From the NCBI GenBank assembly GCA_900467185.1, contig UBPA01000018.1:82603-146602 (forward strand): a stretch of 64,000 nucleotides of DNA. The letters are read 5' to 3'. Position numbers and translations under genes: made by a program. Positions 1-8,870 of this stretch are shown in pieces. The DNA is from Hyphomicrobiales bacterium (GTDB taxonomy: Bacteria > Pseudomonadota > Alphaproteobacteria > Rhizobiales > Rhizobiaceae). Every line of letters starts with the position of its first letter. Positions within the stretch are counted from its first letter, which is position 1. The notes beneath the pieces are model-generated. The model saw only the letters and a program-made list of their open reading frames with translations, did not search any database and had not been told where the DNA came from.

Positions 1-1791
1 ACGCTTGCCGGCATCGTTTCCGGCCCGGCATCCGCCCAGGAGACCCCGGCTCCGGCCGCCAAGGCCGAAGCGGAGACCGCCAAGCCCTTCGACGTGAACT
101 CCGTCAACAGCTTCTCCGGCTCGTTTCTTGCCGCCCGCACCGCCGATGTCGATCACGATCTCGACACCGCGACCAAGCTCTACCGCACGGCGCTGGAGTT
201 CGAGCCCGACAATGTCGAGGTCAAGCAGCGGCTGATGATCACCTCGCTGATGAACGGCGATTTCGCCGAAGGCGTGAAGATCGCGACGCAGCTGAAGGAC
301 GATGCCTCCGTCGAGCGGATCACCACCGTCGCGCGCGGCGTCGACGCGATCCGGAAGAAGGAATTCCGCAACGCGGAGAAGATCCTGAAATATTCCGGGC
401 CGAACGATCTGGACCGGATGATGAACGGCCTGCTGCTGGCCTGGGCGAAGGCCGGACAGGGCAAGCCCAAGGACGCGATCGCCATGATCCAGGAGATGAA
501 GGGACCGGAGTGGTTCGCCATCTTCAAGAGCTACCAGCAGGGCGCCATTGCGCTCGCGGCCGGCGACAAGCAGACCGCGCGCACCAAGTTCAACGAGGCG
601 GTGACGGACCGCAACGGCGGTAGCGCCGCGCCCGACACGTTCATCCGCTCGGTGATCGCGCTCGCACGGCTGGAGGCGACCGACGGCAACAAGCAGAAGG
701 CGCTCGACACGATTTCGCTCGGCCAGAGCTTCGTCAACAACTACGCGCCGCTGGATGCCCTTCGCAAGAGCATCGAGGATGGCAAGCCGCAGGAACAGCA
801 GGTTCGCAATGCGAGCCAGGGCGCTGCCGCCGTGCTGTTCTCCGTGGGGGCCGCGCTCAACCGCGAGGGCGCGGAAGATATCGTTTCGCTCTACCTGCAG
901 ACGGCCCGCGCGCTCGATCCCGACAGCGCCGACATCCTCGTCATGCTCGGCGGCATCGCCGAGACGCTGAAGAAGCCGGAGCGCGCCATCGCGCTCTACG
1001 GCCAGGTGCCGCAGGGCTCGCCCATGCGCCGCCTGTCGGAGATGCAGCTGGGGCTGGCGCTGGCCGAAGTCGGCAAGGTAGACGATGCGAAGAAACACCT
1101 GCGCGAGCTGATCGACCTCGATCCGAAGGACATCCGCAGCTATGTCGCCTTTGGCAGCGTGCTTTCGGACGCCAAGGACTACAAGGAGATGGCCGTCACC
1201 TACGACAAGGCCATCGAGGTCCTCGGCCCCATGCCCAAGCGCACCGACTGGTCGATCTACTTCCAGCGCGGCATCGCCTACGAGCGGCTGAAGGAATGGG
1301 AGAAGGCCGAGCCGAGCTTCAAGAAGGCGCTGGAGCTGAACCCCGACCAGCCGCAGGTGCTGAACTATCTCGGCTATTCCTGGGTGGACAAGAACATGAA
1401 CCTCGACGAGGGGCTGAACATGATCCGCCGCGCCGTCGAGCTGAAGCCGGATGACGGCTACATCGTCGATTCGCTCGGCTGGGCCTATTTCCGGCTGGGA
1501 CAGTTCGACGAGGCCGTGGCCGAGCTGGAGCGCGCCGCCGAGCTGATGGCCGGCGATCCCACGATCAACGACCATCTGGGCGATGCCTACTGGCGCGTCG
1601 GCCGCAAGCTCGAGGCCGTGTTCCAGTGGAACCAGACGCTGGAGTTGAAGCCCGAGGCCGAGGAAATCCCCAAGATCAAGGCGAAGATCGAAAACGGCCT
1701 GCCGCCGCTGGAGACGAAGGTTCCCGCGGCCGCCGACGCGGAGGGCAAGCCGAAGCCGCCGGAAGTGGCCGTGCCCGGCAAGAAGTCCTGA
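1..1791 (+). CDS. Tetratricopeptide repeat protein, 5' end outside window
   Basis: The reading frame is already open at base 1, so the start codon lies upstream; 596 residues are visible. The first visible residues look like the end of a signal peptide (an Ala-rich stretch ending ASA-QE), which suggests export. The rest is a chain of helix-turn-helix TPR units, for example around residues 40-75, 255-330, 345-420 and 430-540, with typical spacing such as LGWAYFRLGQFDEAVAELE. The C-terminus is a Pro/Lys/Ala-rich tail. TPR proteins act as binding scaffolds; the partner cannot be told from sequence. The gene ends 9 bases before ispE and could be cotranscribed with it. Family call is firm, specific role unknown. 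Confidence 0.88.
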   Translation, partial: TLAGIVSGPASAQETPAPAAKAEAETAKPFDVNSVNSFSGSFLAARTADVDHDLDTATKLYRTALEFEPDNVEVKQRLMITSLMNGDFAEGVKIATQLKDDASVERITTVARGVDAIRKKEFRNAEKILKYSGPNDLDRMMNGLLLAWAKAGQGKPKDAIAMIQEMKGPEWFAIFKSYQQGAIALAAGDKQTARTKFNEAVTDRNGGSAAPDTFIRSVIALARLEATDGNKQKALDTISLGQSFVNNYAPLDALRKSIEDGKPQEQQVRNASQGAAAVLFSVGAALNREGAEDIVSLYLQTARALDPDSADILVMLGGIAETLKKPERAIALYGQVPQGSPMRRLSEMQLGLALAEVGKVDDAKKHLRELIDLDPKDIRSYVAFGSVLSDAKDYKEMAVTYDKAIEVLGPMPKRTDWSIYFQRGIAYERLKEWEKAEPSFKKALELNPDQPQVLNYLGYSWVDKNMNLDEGLNMIRRAVELKPDDGYIVDSLGWAYFRLGQFDEAVAELERAAELMAGDPTINDHLGDAYWRVGRKLEAVFQWNQTLELKPEAEEIPKIKAKIENGLPPLETKVPAAADAEGKPKPPEVAVPGKKS

Positions 1792-1800
1792 TGCCGGCCC

Positions 1801-2757
1801 GTGCCTGACACCCTTGTCATGCCGGAGGTCTTGAGCGCACCTGCTCCGGTGGATCAGGGTGCTGACGTGCCGCTGGTGCTCATGGCACCGGCGAAGATCA
1901 ATCTCGCGCTACATGTCGTCGGCCAGCGCGCCGACGGCCACCATCTTCTCGAAAGCCTGGTGACCTTTGCGGATGACGGCGACCGGTTGTCGCTGGCTCT
2001 CTCGGAAACCGACAGCTTCACCGTCTCCGGCCCGTTTGCTGGCGATGTGCCGGTGGGGGCCGAGGGCGGACATGCCAATCTCGTGCTGAAGGCGCGGGAC
2101 CTGCTGCGCACGCGGCTGACCATGCTCGGCCTGCCCTGCGGCCCGGTCGCCCTGCATCTGACGAAGGCCCTGCCCGTCGCCTCCGGCATCGGCGGCGGCT
2201 CGGCGGATGCCGCCGCGGCCCTTATCGGGCTCATGCGCCTCTGGGGCGCGTCGCACGACATGCCTGTGGAGATCGACCTTGCCGCACTCGGCCTCTCGCT
2301 CGGCGCCGACCTGCCGATGTGCCTGACCGGCCGGCCGCTGATCGCCCGCGGCATCGGCGAGGCGATCACGCCGGTCCTCGGCCTGCCGGCCTTTCCCGCT
2401 CTCTTGGTCAATCCCGGTGCTGCGGTCTCCACGCCTGCCGTCTTTCGGGCGCTGTGCGACAAGACCAATCCGCCGCTGACGCTTCCCGAACGGCTTGCCG
2501 CGCCGGACGACTGGATCGCGGCGATCGCCGCGACACGCAACGATCTTGAGCCGCCGGCGCTCTCGCTTGCGCCCGTCATCGGCGCGGTCCGCGCAGCACT
2601 CGCAGACGCCGGTGCGGCGCTTGCCCGCATGTCCGGCTCCGGTGCCACCTGCTTCGGCCTCTTCCGCGACGTCGCGGCGCGAGACCGGGCGGCGGCGCAC
2701 CTGCGCGCGGCCTATCCCGACTGGTATCTTCTGCCCTGCACCACGCAGGGAAGCTAA
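1801..2757 (+). CDS. ispE: 4-diphosphocytidyl-2-C-methyl-D-erythritol kinase
   Basis: GHMP-family kinase that phosphorylates CDP-methylerythritol in the non-mevalonate isoprenoid pathway, in the cytosol. The three family motifs are visible: the N-terminal [12 protein letters not shown], the glycine-rich ATP loop with [13 protein letters not shown] near residue 130, and the C-terminal [12 protein letters not shown] near residue 280. The frame opens at a GTG (1801) and would give 318 residues, a little long for the family. A GTG at 1866, preceded by AGGG seven bases upstream, would give 297 residues and is a credible alternative start. It lies between the TPR gene and moaB with very short gaps, so an operon is likely. 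Confidence 0.93.
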   Translation: MPDTLVMPEVLSAPAPVDQGADVPLVLMAPAKINLALHVVGQRADGHHLLESLVTFADDGDRLSLALSETDSFTVSGPFAGDVPVGAEGGHANLVLKARDLLRTRLTMLGLPCGPVALHLTKALPVASGIGGGSADAAAALIGLMRLWGASHDMPVEIDLAALGLSLGADLPMCLTGRPLIARGIGEAITPVLGLPAFPALLVNPGAAVSTPAVFRALCDKTNPPLTLPERLAAPDDWIAAIAATRNDLEPPALSLAPVIGAVRAALADAGAALARMSGSGATCFGLFRDVAARDRAAAHLRAAYPDWYLLPCTTQGS

Positions 2758-2770
2758 AGGACGAACGCTC

Positions 2771-3307
2771 ATGACGATCGATACGACACGCACCTTCGTG
2801 CCCGTTTCCATCGCGGTGCTTACCGTTTCCGACACCCGCACGCCGGAGACGGACACATCCGGCGACACGCTGGTGGCGCGACTGACGGAGGCCGGCCATG
2901 TGCTGGCCGCACGCGGCATCGTGCCCGATGACCGCACGGCCATCGCCGCGCAGGTGACGGCCTGGAGCCTCGACCCCGAGATCGACGTCGTCATCACCAC
3001 CGGCGGCACGGGCTTTACCGGGCGCGACGTGACGCCAGAAGCGCTGGAACCCTTGTTCGAGAAGAAGATGGACGGCTTTTCCGCCATCTTCCACCGCATC
3101 TCCTATGACAAGATCGGCACCTCGACCATCCAGTCGCGCGCCACCGGCGGCGTGCTGAACGCGACCTTCGTCTTCGTGCTGCCCGGCTCTCCCGGAGCCT
3201 GCCGCGATGCCTGGGACGGCATTCTCGGCCAGCAACTCGACCTGCGCCACCGGCCCTGCAATTTCGTGGAGATCATGCCTCGGCTGGACGAGCACCTGAA
3301 GCGGTGA
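2771..3307 (+). CDS. moaB: Molybdenum cofactor biosynthesis protein B
   Basis: Protein of 178 residues in the MoaB/MogA family. These proteins bind molybdopterin and help adenylylate it during molybdenum cofactor assembly. The family motif [15 protein letters not shown] is near residue 77, and the conserved PGSPGA is near residue 138. The start is ATG 2771 with AGGA nine bases upstream. It begins 13 bases after ispE and probably shares its transcript, although the two pathways are unrelated. Length is normal for MoaB. Confidence 0.92.
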   Translation: MTIDTTRTFVPVSIAVLTVSDTRTPETDTSGDTLVARLTEAGHVLAARGIVPDDRTAIAAQVTAWSLDPEIDVVITTGGTGFTGRDVTPEALEPLFEKKMDGFSAIFHRISYDKIGTSTIQSRATGGVLNATFVFVLPGSPGACRDAWDGILGQQLDLRHRPCNFVEIMPRLDEHLKR

Positions 3308-3346
3308 GTGTGGGTGGATTTGGAAAGAAAGACCCTCTTCAAACCC

Positions 3347-3859
3347 TCACCGACCCGAAGCCCAAGCCGGCATCAGCTCGCTCGACAGGCGGTGCACGCC
3401 GCGGCGGGACACGAAATCGGCCAGCGTCATACCCGTCCGCGTCATACCGGCGGCCTGTGTGCGCTTGATCAGAAACCCCTGTTCCAGCGGCGGACGGCGC
3501 GAGGCGAGACGGGCCAGAAGCGGCCGGCGGTGCCGGCGGGAGGCGGAGAAGCAGGCGGGGCCGCGGCCGATGGCCATGTGCTCGGCGATCTCGTCGACCC
3601 AGCGCCCGAGCGGCCGGGCACCCGGCTCGATCAGGAGCAGCCATTCGCCGCGCGCCGAGCGCAGGACATCCGCCATATCCCAGCGCGTCAGGAACCGCGC
3701 GCCAGCGGCGTCAGCCACCTGGCCGGAGGCATCCTGCGAGCCGTGATCAAGGACGATCACATCGCTGATCAGGCCTTCCACCGCGCCGGCCACCAGCGCG
3801 GCCAGCGATTGCGCCAGCCTCGTCTCGCTATCGCGGGTCTCCATCAGGATCGTCAGCAT
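3347..3859 (-). CDS. Glycosyltransferase family 2-like protein
   Basis: The 170-residue protein begins with a Rossmann-like segment, MLTILMETRDSE, and has a DHGSQDASG loop near residue 43 and an LIEPGARP segment near residue 75. Both resemble the nucleotide-sugar binding region of GT-A/GT2 glycosyltransferases. It is much shorter than full GT2 enzymes and the usual metal-binding DxD is not obvious, so activity is doubtful. I chose the internal ATG at 3859 because the family-like sequence begins there; the frame stays open upstream to 3928. It converges on moaB and diverges from the SOS-box radical SAM gene. The function call is tentative. Confidence 0.6.
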   Translation of the reverse strand: MLTILMETRDSETRLAQSLAALVAGAVEGLISDVIVLDHGSQDASGQVADAAGARFLTRWDMADVLRSARGEWLLLIEPGARPLGRWVDEIAEHMAIGRGPACFSASRRHRRPLLARLASRRPPLEQGFLIKRTQAAGMTRTGMTLADFVSRRGVHRLSSELMPAWASGR

Positions 3860-3993
3860 GGCCGGTCGTACCGCATTGCACAGGGGAATGCCATAAAACC
3901 TGTACAAAACAGGCCAGCATCCCGTCATTCATGATGAATCCACCGGCGACCGGACGGTCGCAAGATCGTCCCCGGGGTGTCGCAGACGTATTT

Positions 3994-4008
3994 GTTCTTG
4001 CAATGTTC
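3994..4008 (+). promoter_or_regulatory. Candidate LexA (SOS) box
   Basis: The sequence is a perfect direct repeat GTTC-N7-GTTC (GTTC at 3994-3997 and 4005-4008, spacer TTGCAAT). This is the known LexA-binding consensus of alphaproteobacteria. It lies 85 bases before the start of the radical SAM gene and just upstream of TATTAT (4012-4017), a plausible -10. A repressor here would block the promoter. The divergent glycosyltransferase-like gene starts 135 bases away on the other side. Confidence 0.7.
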
Positions 4009-4093
4009 TCTTATTATGGTTATCACTGACCGAAGAGAGAACGGCATGACGGTGGGGTGAAAACCGGACCGTCCATGTTCCCCGGAGTGTCCC

Positions 4094-5251
4094 ATGAACG
4101 ATCTGTCCCATGTGAGGCAGGGTGCATTTGCGCCCGGCAATCGGGCCGATGTGGCCGACGCACTGATGGTCGAAAGCGGCCTTCGCATCGAGGTGGACCG
4201 TCGTCGCGGCCGCGGCGCCGGGATCAATACCTCGGGAAGGTTCGAGCCTGTGACGCGCAGCACCGAGGATGACGGCTGGAACTCGCTGGAGGACCTGCCG
4301 CCGTTCAAGACCGAGGTGCAGGTGGAAAAGCCGCGCACGATCATCGCCCGCAACGATTCGCCGGATATTCCCTTCGACCGCTCGGTTAACCCCTATCGTG
4401 GCTGCGAGCATGGATGCATCTACTGCTTCGCCCGGCCGACGCATGCCTATATGGGCCTCTCCGCCGGGCTCGACTTCGAGGCGCGGCTGTTTGCCAAGCC
4501 GGATGCGGCGAAGCTGCTGGAGCGCGAACTGGCCAAGCCGGGCTACAAGGTGAAGCCGATCGCGATCGGCACGAACACCGACCCCTACCAGCCGATCGAA
4601 AAGGAGTGGCGGATCATGCGCCAGATCCTGGAGGTGCTGAAGGCGGCGGATCACCCGGTCATGATCGTCACGAAATCGGCGATGGTGACCCGCGATATCG
4701 ACATCCTTGCGCCGATGGCGGAAAAGGGGCTGGCGCGCGTCGGCCTCTCGGTGACGACGCTCGACCGCAAGCTGGCGCGGCTGATGGAACCGCGCGCCTC
4801 GACCACGGAGAAGCGGCTGGATGCGATCCGCAAGCTGTCGGAGGCCGGCATTCCCACGAGCGTGCTGATGGCGCCCGTCATTCCCGCCCTCAACGACCAC
4901 GAGATCGAGCGCGTTCTGGACTCCGCCAAGGCGGCCGGTGCGAGCGAGGCGAGCTATGTCATCCTGCGTCTGCCGCTGGAGGTCAGCCCCCTCTTCCGCG
5001 ACTGGCTCTTGCAACACTACCCGGATCGCTATCGCCACGTCATGTCGCTGGTGCGCTCGATGCGCGACGGCAAGGATTACGACGCCGACTTCACCAAGCG
5101 GATGAAGGGTGCTGGCCCCTATGCCTGGCAGATCGGCCGCCGTTTCGAGCTGGCCGCCAAGCGGCTGGACCTGAACACCAACCGGCGGGCGCTGAACTGC
5201 GATCTCTTCGTTCCCCCGCTCGGGACGGGCGTGCAGCTCTCGCTGCTGTGA
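4094..5251 (+). CDS. PA0069-family radical SAM protein
   Basis: Radical SAM enzyme of 385 residues. The cluster-binding motif CEHGCIYC (CxxxCxxC) is near residue 105, preceded by the conserved NPYRGCEHG. This arrangement is typical of the PA0069/Rv2578c family, which is distantly related to spore photoproduct lyase; the substrate of the family is not established. The start ATG 4094 has GGAG six bases upstream. A consensus LexA box sits in its promoter, which suggests induction by DNA damage. It is followed by rnhB after 177 bases. Family call is secure; role in DNA repair is inference from the box and distant homology. Confidence 0.9.
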   Translation: MNDLSHVRQGAFAPGNRADVADALMVESGLRIEVDRRRGRGAGINTSGRFEPVTRSTEDDGWNSLEDLPPFKTEVQVEKPRTIIARNDSPDIPFDRSVNPYRGCEHGCIYCFARPTHAYMGLSAGLDFEARLFAKPDAAKLLERELAKPGYKVKPIAIGTNTDPYQPIEKEWRIMRQILEVLKAADHPVMIVTKSAMVTRDIDILAPMAEKGLARVGLSVTTLDRKLARLMEPRASTTEKRLDAIRKLSEAGIPTSVLMAPVIPALNDHEIERVLDSAKAAGASEASYVILRLPLEVSPLFRDWLLQHYPDRYRHVMSLVRSMRDGKDYDADFTKRMKGAGPYAWQIGRRFELAAKRLDLNTNRRALNCDLFVPPLGTGVQLSLL

Positions 5252-5428
5252 CGCGAGCGAAGACCTTCGTCCGGTGACATCCGGACACCGAACGGGATCG
5301 CATGTCCCTCGTAGCATGCGATCACCCGAGGCCGACGGCTTCCGCAAAGCCACCGGCCTCCACCCCCGGCGCCGCCGCATCCGCCTGGGGTCTTGCGGGG
5401 AATCGGCCTCCCGTGCGAGTCTGCCCTC

Positions 5429-6124
5429 ATGGCACGCCGCACCACGACCGATTCCCCGCTTCTCTTCGACATTCGCCTCCGTCCGGATTTCACTCTGGAG
5501 GCGGCGGCGAAACGTGAGGGGCTGTGGCCTGTCGCCGGGACGGACGAAGCCGGGCGCGGCCCGCTGGCTGGCCCCGTGGTCGCCGCCGCCGTCATCCTCG
5601 ACCCGCAGCGCATTCCCGATGGCCTGAACGACAGCAAGCAGCTGACCGCCCAGCGGCGCGAGGCCCTGTTCACCAAGATTCTCGCGACCGCTACCGTCTC
5701 GATCGCCTCTTCCGGCGCGGGCCGCATCGACGGCACGGATATCCGCAAGGCGAGCCTCGACGCGATGCGGCGCGCGGTGTGCGGGCTGCATCGGCGGCCG
5801 GCGCTCGTGCTTGCGGACGGGCGCGACGTGCCGCCGGGGCTAGCCTGCGAAGGCCGTGCCGTCATCAAGGGCGACGCCCGCTCTCTGTCCATCGCCGCCG
5901 CCTCCATCGTCGCGAAGGTCGCCCGCGACCGGATGATGACCCGGGCCGACGGTGTCTTCCCCGGCTACGGCTTTGCGCTGCATGCCGGCTACGCCACCGC
6001 GCATCACCGCAGCGCCATCATTCTCCACGGCCCCTGCCGGCTGCACCGCATGACCTTTCGGCCCTTGCGGGTGGACGAAGCCGAGGTGGACGCTCTGCCG
6101 GCGGAACGGCCGGCGTCGCGCTGA
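5429..6124 (+). CDS. rnhB: Ribonuclease HII
   Basis: Cleaves the RNA strand of RNA-DNA hybrids and removes ribonucleotides misincorporated in DNA. The catalytic signature [15 protein letters not shown] is near residue 34, DGRD supplies a further acidic residue, and [15 protein letters not shown] is the conserved helix. The protein has 231 residues, a normal length. I start it at ATG 5429 (MARRTTT); the frame extends upstream to 5393 without family similarity. Confidence 0.95.
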   Translation: MARRTTTDSPLLFDIRLRPDFTLEAAAKREGLWPVAGTDEAGRGPLAGPVVAAAVILDPQRIPDGLNDSKQLTAQRREALFTKILATATVSIASSGAGRIDGTDIRKASLDAMRRAVCGLHRRPALVLADGRDVPPGLACEGRAVIKGDARSLSIAAASIVAKVARDRMMTRADGVFPGYGFALHAGYATAHHRSAIILHGPCRLHRMTFRPLRVDEAEVDALPAERPASR

Positions 6125-6298
6125 CGCTCGCATGACCCGCTCACTGGCGCCGCGGCGCAAGCGCCGACGGGCTTCGTCGTCAGGGGAGGATGACGCGCAG
6201 TTTTGACGCTTGTCATTCTGCCGAAATCACGGCACACTTTCAGCCGGCAGGCTTTCGGCTCGGCTCGAACGGCAGCGCCCCTGCCGCGGGAGACCGAC

Positions 6299-6913
6299 AT
6301 GGATGCCGTGACGCTTCTGACGTTCGCCCTGACCTTCTTCGTCTTCGCCGCGAGCCCGGGGCCGGACAATATGACGATCGTGTTGCGCACGATCTCGCAC
6401 GGGCCGGCCTCCGGCCTCGCCTATGGCGCGGGAACGGTCGTCGGCATTCTCGTCTTCCTATCGCTGGCCGCCTTCGGTCTTTCGCTGCTCGCCGCGGAGA
6501 TGGGCACGCTGATGACCGCGCTCCGCTTCGCCGGCGCCGCCTATCTCGTCTGGATGGGCTTCCGGCTCTGGACCGCGCCGCCGGTGCTTCCCGAGATGCA
6601 GGCGGTCTCCGAGCGGGGCAGCCTCCTCGGCGTCTTCGCCACCGGCGTCGCGCTCAATCTCGGCAATCCGAAAATGCCGCTCTTCTACGTCGCGCTGCTG
6701 CCGAACGTCGTGGGGACGACCTTCACGATCACGACGCTTCTCGAGCTCGCCGCCATCATTCTCGCGGTCGAGGCCGTCGTCATCGGCGGACATGTGCTGC
6801 TGGCCGTCCGCGCCCGCCGCCTGCTGCGCACCACCCGCGTCATCCGCCGCGTCAACCGCGCCGCCGGCGGGCTGATGATCGGCGCTGCCGTGGGGATCGT
6901 CGCCACACGGTGA
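6299..6913 (+). CDS. LysE/RhtB-family amino acid exporter
   Basis: Inner-membrane protein of 204 residues with about six hydrophobic segments. The N-terminal SPGPDNM is the signature of the LysE/RhtB translocators that export amino acids or related small molecules. Start is ATG 6299, which places the first membrane helix directly after the N-terminus. It stands alone between rnhB and an intergenic palindromic element. The substrate cannot be predicted. Confidence 0.9.
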   Translation: MDAVTLLTFALTFFVFAASPGPDNMTIVLRTISHGPASGLAYGAGTVVGILVFLSLAAFGLSLLAAEMGTLMTALRFAGAAYLVWMGFRLWTAPPVLPEMQAVSERGSLLGVFATGVALNLGNPKMPLFYVALLPNVVGTTFTITTLLELAAIILAVEAVVIGGHVLLAVRARRLLRTTRVIRRVNRAAGGLMIGAAVGIVATR

Positions 6914-6978
6914 GGGTTTCGGATGGTGGTGTGGGGTACGGATGAAGGCGTCGGGTCAGGCATCAGCATCTGTGGTTC

Positions 6979-7116
6979 GCCCCTCATCCGGCTGCCGCCA
7001 CCTTCTCCCCGCGTGCGGGGCGAAGGGACTCGTGGCACCGGGCTAAATCCCTCGAAAGCGTCGAGCAGGGCACGTCCCCTCGCCCCGCAAGCGGGGAGAG
7101 GGTTAGGGTGAGGGGC
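6979..7116. repeat. Palindromic intergenic element, copy 1
   Basis: A 138-base element bounded by inverted termini GCCCCTCA and TGAGGGGC. It contains two internal GC-rich hairpins (near 7007-7025 and 7079-7100). The reverse complement aligns along its whole length with 34204-34343, apart from a divergent central 40 bases. Such elements resemble the palindromic repeats common between genes in rhizobial genomes. It has no coding potential. Confidence 0.85.
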
Positions 7117-7151
7117 AGCCTCGACGCGAGACCTTGCTGGTCGGGCAGACG

Positions 7152-7177
7152 AAAAAGGCCGGCACGATGGCCAGCCT
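7152..7177 (-). terminator. Rho-independent terminator of the atp operon
   Basis: On the minus strand an eight-base GC-rich stem (7156-7163 with 7170-7177, one G-U pair) is followed by five T residues. It lies about 110 bases after the atpF stop codon and is the only obvious terminator for the F0 operon. Confidence 0.7.
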
Positions 7178-7289
7178 TTTGATCGTTCAATCCAACGTGC
7201 CGGACGTCCGCACGCCTCGCGGCGTCTCCAACATCCGGGACACCCGAGCCTTCCGGTACCGAAGCACGCGGCTCCGGTGCAGGAAAGCC

Positions 7290-7781
7290 TCAGTTGAGGC
7301 GCGTCTTGACCTCGTTGACCGAGCTGGCGAACAGGGCCTGCTGGGTCGAGGCGTCGGCCTTGGCGGTGATGACGCGTTCGGCGGCGGCGATGGCGATGTC
7401 GACGGCCGTGGCGCGGACGGCATTGATGGCGTCGGTTTCGGCCTGGCGGATCTTCTGCTCCGACAGCGTGGTGCGGCGGGTGACGAATTCTTCCGTCTTC
7501 AGCTTGGCATCGGCGGTCAGGGCTTCGGCTTCACGCTCGGCGGCGGCCACGATGTTGGCGGCTTCCGCTTCGGCTTCCTTGCGCTTCTTCTGGTATTCCA
7601 CCAGCAGGGCCTGGGCTTCTTCGCGCAGGCGCTTGGCTTCCGCCAGTTCGTTGCGAATGCGCGTCGCGCGCTCGTCGAGCTGCTTGCCCATCATGCCGGG
7701 TACCTTGAGGTACACGATGAGCGCGAGGAAGAGAACGAGGCCGACGGTGGCCCAGAATGTCGCCAGAGAGGTCAAATCCAT
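7290..7781 (-). CDS. atpF: ATP synthase F0 subunit b
   Basis: Peripheral-stalk subunit of F0, 163 residues. One membrane helix lies near residues 5-26 (WATVGLVLFLALIVYLKV), followed by a long charged alpha-helix rich in Glu, Lys, Arg and Ala that forms the stalk and connects F0 to F1. It is the last gene of the minus-strand atp operon, 12 bases after the b' gene. The pairing of two unequal b-type subunits is typical of alphaproteobacteria and cyanobacteria. Confidence 0.95.
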   Translation of the reverse strand: MDLTSLATFWATVGLVLFLALIVYLKVPGMMGKQLDERATRIRNELAEAKRLREEAQALLVEYQKKRKEAEAEAANIVAAAEREAEALTADAKLKTEEFVTRRTTLSEQKIRQAETDAINAVRATAVDIAIAAAERVITAKADASTQQALFASSVNEVKTRLN

Positions 7782-7793
7782 CTGTCTTCTCCC

Positions 7794-8402
7794 TTACTCT
7801 GCCGCAGCCTTGACGGCGGATGCGATTTCGGTGCGCGGCACGTCGCGGCCGAGCAGCTGCTCGACGACGGCGGACGCGGTTTCCTCGGCGATCGCGCCGA
7901 CATCGGCAAGCGCGCTGGCCTTGATGTCCGCGATGCGGCTCTCGGCAGCGGCGATCTTGTCGTTCAGGGCGGCCTCGATGGCGGCGCGGTCGGCGGCGGC
8001 CTTCACCTTGGCGGCCTCGCGGGCGCTGGCGGCGATAGCGTTGCCCTTGGCGCGGGCGGCAGCCAGCTCCTGCTCGTAGGACGCGATGGCGGCGTCGGCC
8101 TCGGCCTTGGAGCGCGAAGCGGCGTCGAGATCGCGGGCGATGGCGTCATGGCGATCGCCAAGGATCGCGGCGATCCGCGGCATGATCACCTTCTGCATCA
8201 GCAGATAGAACAGGCCAAACGTGATCGCCAGCCACACGAGCTGCGATGCGAATGTCGATTGGTCGAAAGGCGGAAACACGCCGGAGCCGTGGCCACCTTC
8301 CGATGCGACACCGGTCTCGGTGTGCACGTCGCCAGGCGCGGCATGGGGTGTCTCGCCCTCGGGAGGTGTGGTTGACTGGGCATAGGCCGCGGTCACGAAC
8401 AT
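7794..8402 (-). CDS. ATP synthase F0 subunit b'
   Basis: Second b-type stalk subunit of 202 residues. It has an Ala/Gly/Pro/His-rich N-terminal segment, one membrane helix near residues 48-66 ([15 protein letters not shown]), then a long Ala/Glu/Lys helix. I start it at 8402 (MFVTAAYAQ) because GGAG lies six bases upstream; ATG codons at 8420 and 8408 lie further upstream in frame. It forms a heterodimer with the atpF product. It follows atpE after a 161-base spacer with strong hairpins. Confidence 0.93.
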   Translation of the reverse strand: MFVTAAYAQSTTPPEGETPHAAPGDVHTETGVASEGGHGSGVFPPFDQSTFASQLVWLAITFGLFYLLMQKVIMPRIAAILGDRHDAIARDLDAASRSKAEADAAIASYEQELAAARAKGNAIAASAREAAKVKAAADRAAIEAALNDKIAAAESRIADIKASALADVGAIAEETASAVVEQLLGRDVPRTEIASAVKAAAE

Positions 8403-8487
8403 GCTCATCTCCAGGGGCAACTCAAAAGGCCACGCTCATATCTCCCTCGATAGGCAAGAGAGAATGGCGGCACTGTAAAAGGATGAC

Positions 8488-8547
8488 GGGCCGCGAGGAT
8501 ATCGCGGCACTGTCACAGCATAATGGGCCGCGACATGATCGCGGCCC
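8488..8547 (-). promoter_or_regulatory. Intercistronic hairpins downstream of atpE
   Basis: The spacer after atpE holds a perfect 9-base stem, GGGCCGCGA (8525-8533) with TCGCGGCCC (8539-8547), and a related, less complete stem beginning with the same GGGCCGCGA at 8488. No T-run follows, so it is more likely an mRNA-stabilising or processing structure than a terminator. This would favour high expression of the c subunit, which is needed in many copies. Confidence 0.5.
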
Positions 8548-8563
8548 GCCGTATTCGTCCGTC

Positions 8564-8791
8564 TTAGACGGCGAACAGGAGGAGCAGAGCTACGAGCAGC
8601 GAGAAGATGCCCAGAGCTTCCGTAACGGCGAAGCCGAATACGAGGCGGCCGAACTGGCTGTCGGCTGCCGACGGGTTGCGAAGTGCGCCCGAGAGGTAGC
8701 TGCCGAAGATGTTGCCGAGGCCGAGAGCCGTGCCGGCCATGCCGAGGCATGCCAGACCCGCGCCGATGTACTTTGCTGCTTCCGCTTCCAT
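8564..8791 (-). CDS. atpE: ATP synthase F0 subunit c
   Basis: Proteolipid of 75 residues forming the rotary c-ring. It has two membrane helices joined by a polar loop (GALRNPSAADSQ). The second helix carries the proton-binding glutamate in FAVTEALGIF near residue 58. Length and sequence are typical of alphaproteobacteria. It lies 79 bases after atpB. Confidence 0.96.
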   Translation of the reverse strand: MEAEAAKYIGAGLACLGMAGTALGLGNIFGSYLSGALRNPSAADSQFGRLVFGFAVTEALGIFSLLVALLLLFAV

Positions 8792-8870
8792 GTTGATCTC
8801 CTTGAGAAGGGTTGTTGCGGCTTTTCTTGGCAGGCGCGACGGTGGTTTGCCGGCCTGCGTGACTTATTCC

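Larger units (their letters stand above)
6914..7289. other. Intergenic region between lysE-like gene and atpF
   Basis: No credible gene is seen here. The stretch holds a 138-base palindromic repeat element (6979-7116) and the minus-strand terminator of the atp operon (7152-7177). The remaining bases show nothing recognisable. Confidence 0.7.

Noticed and set aside
3929..5791. Open frame of 620 codons on the minus strand
   Set aside because: It lies opposite the radical SAM gene and part of rnhB, both of which have clear motifs.
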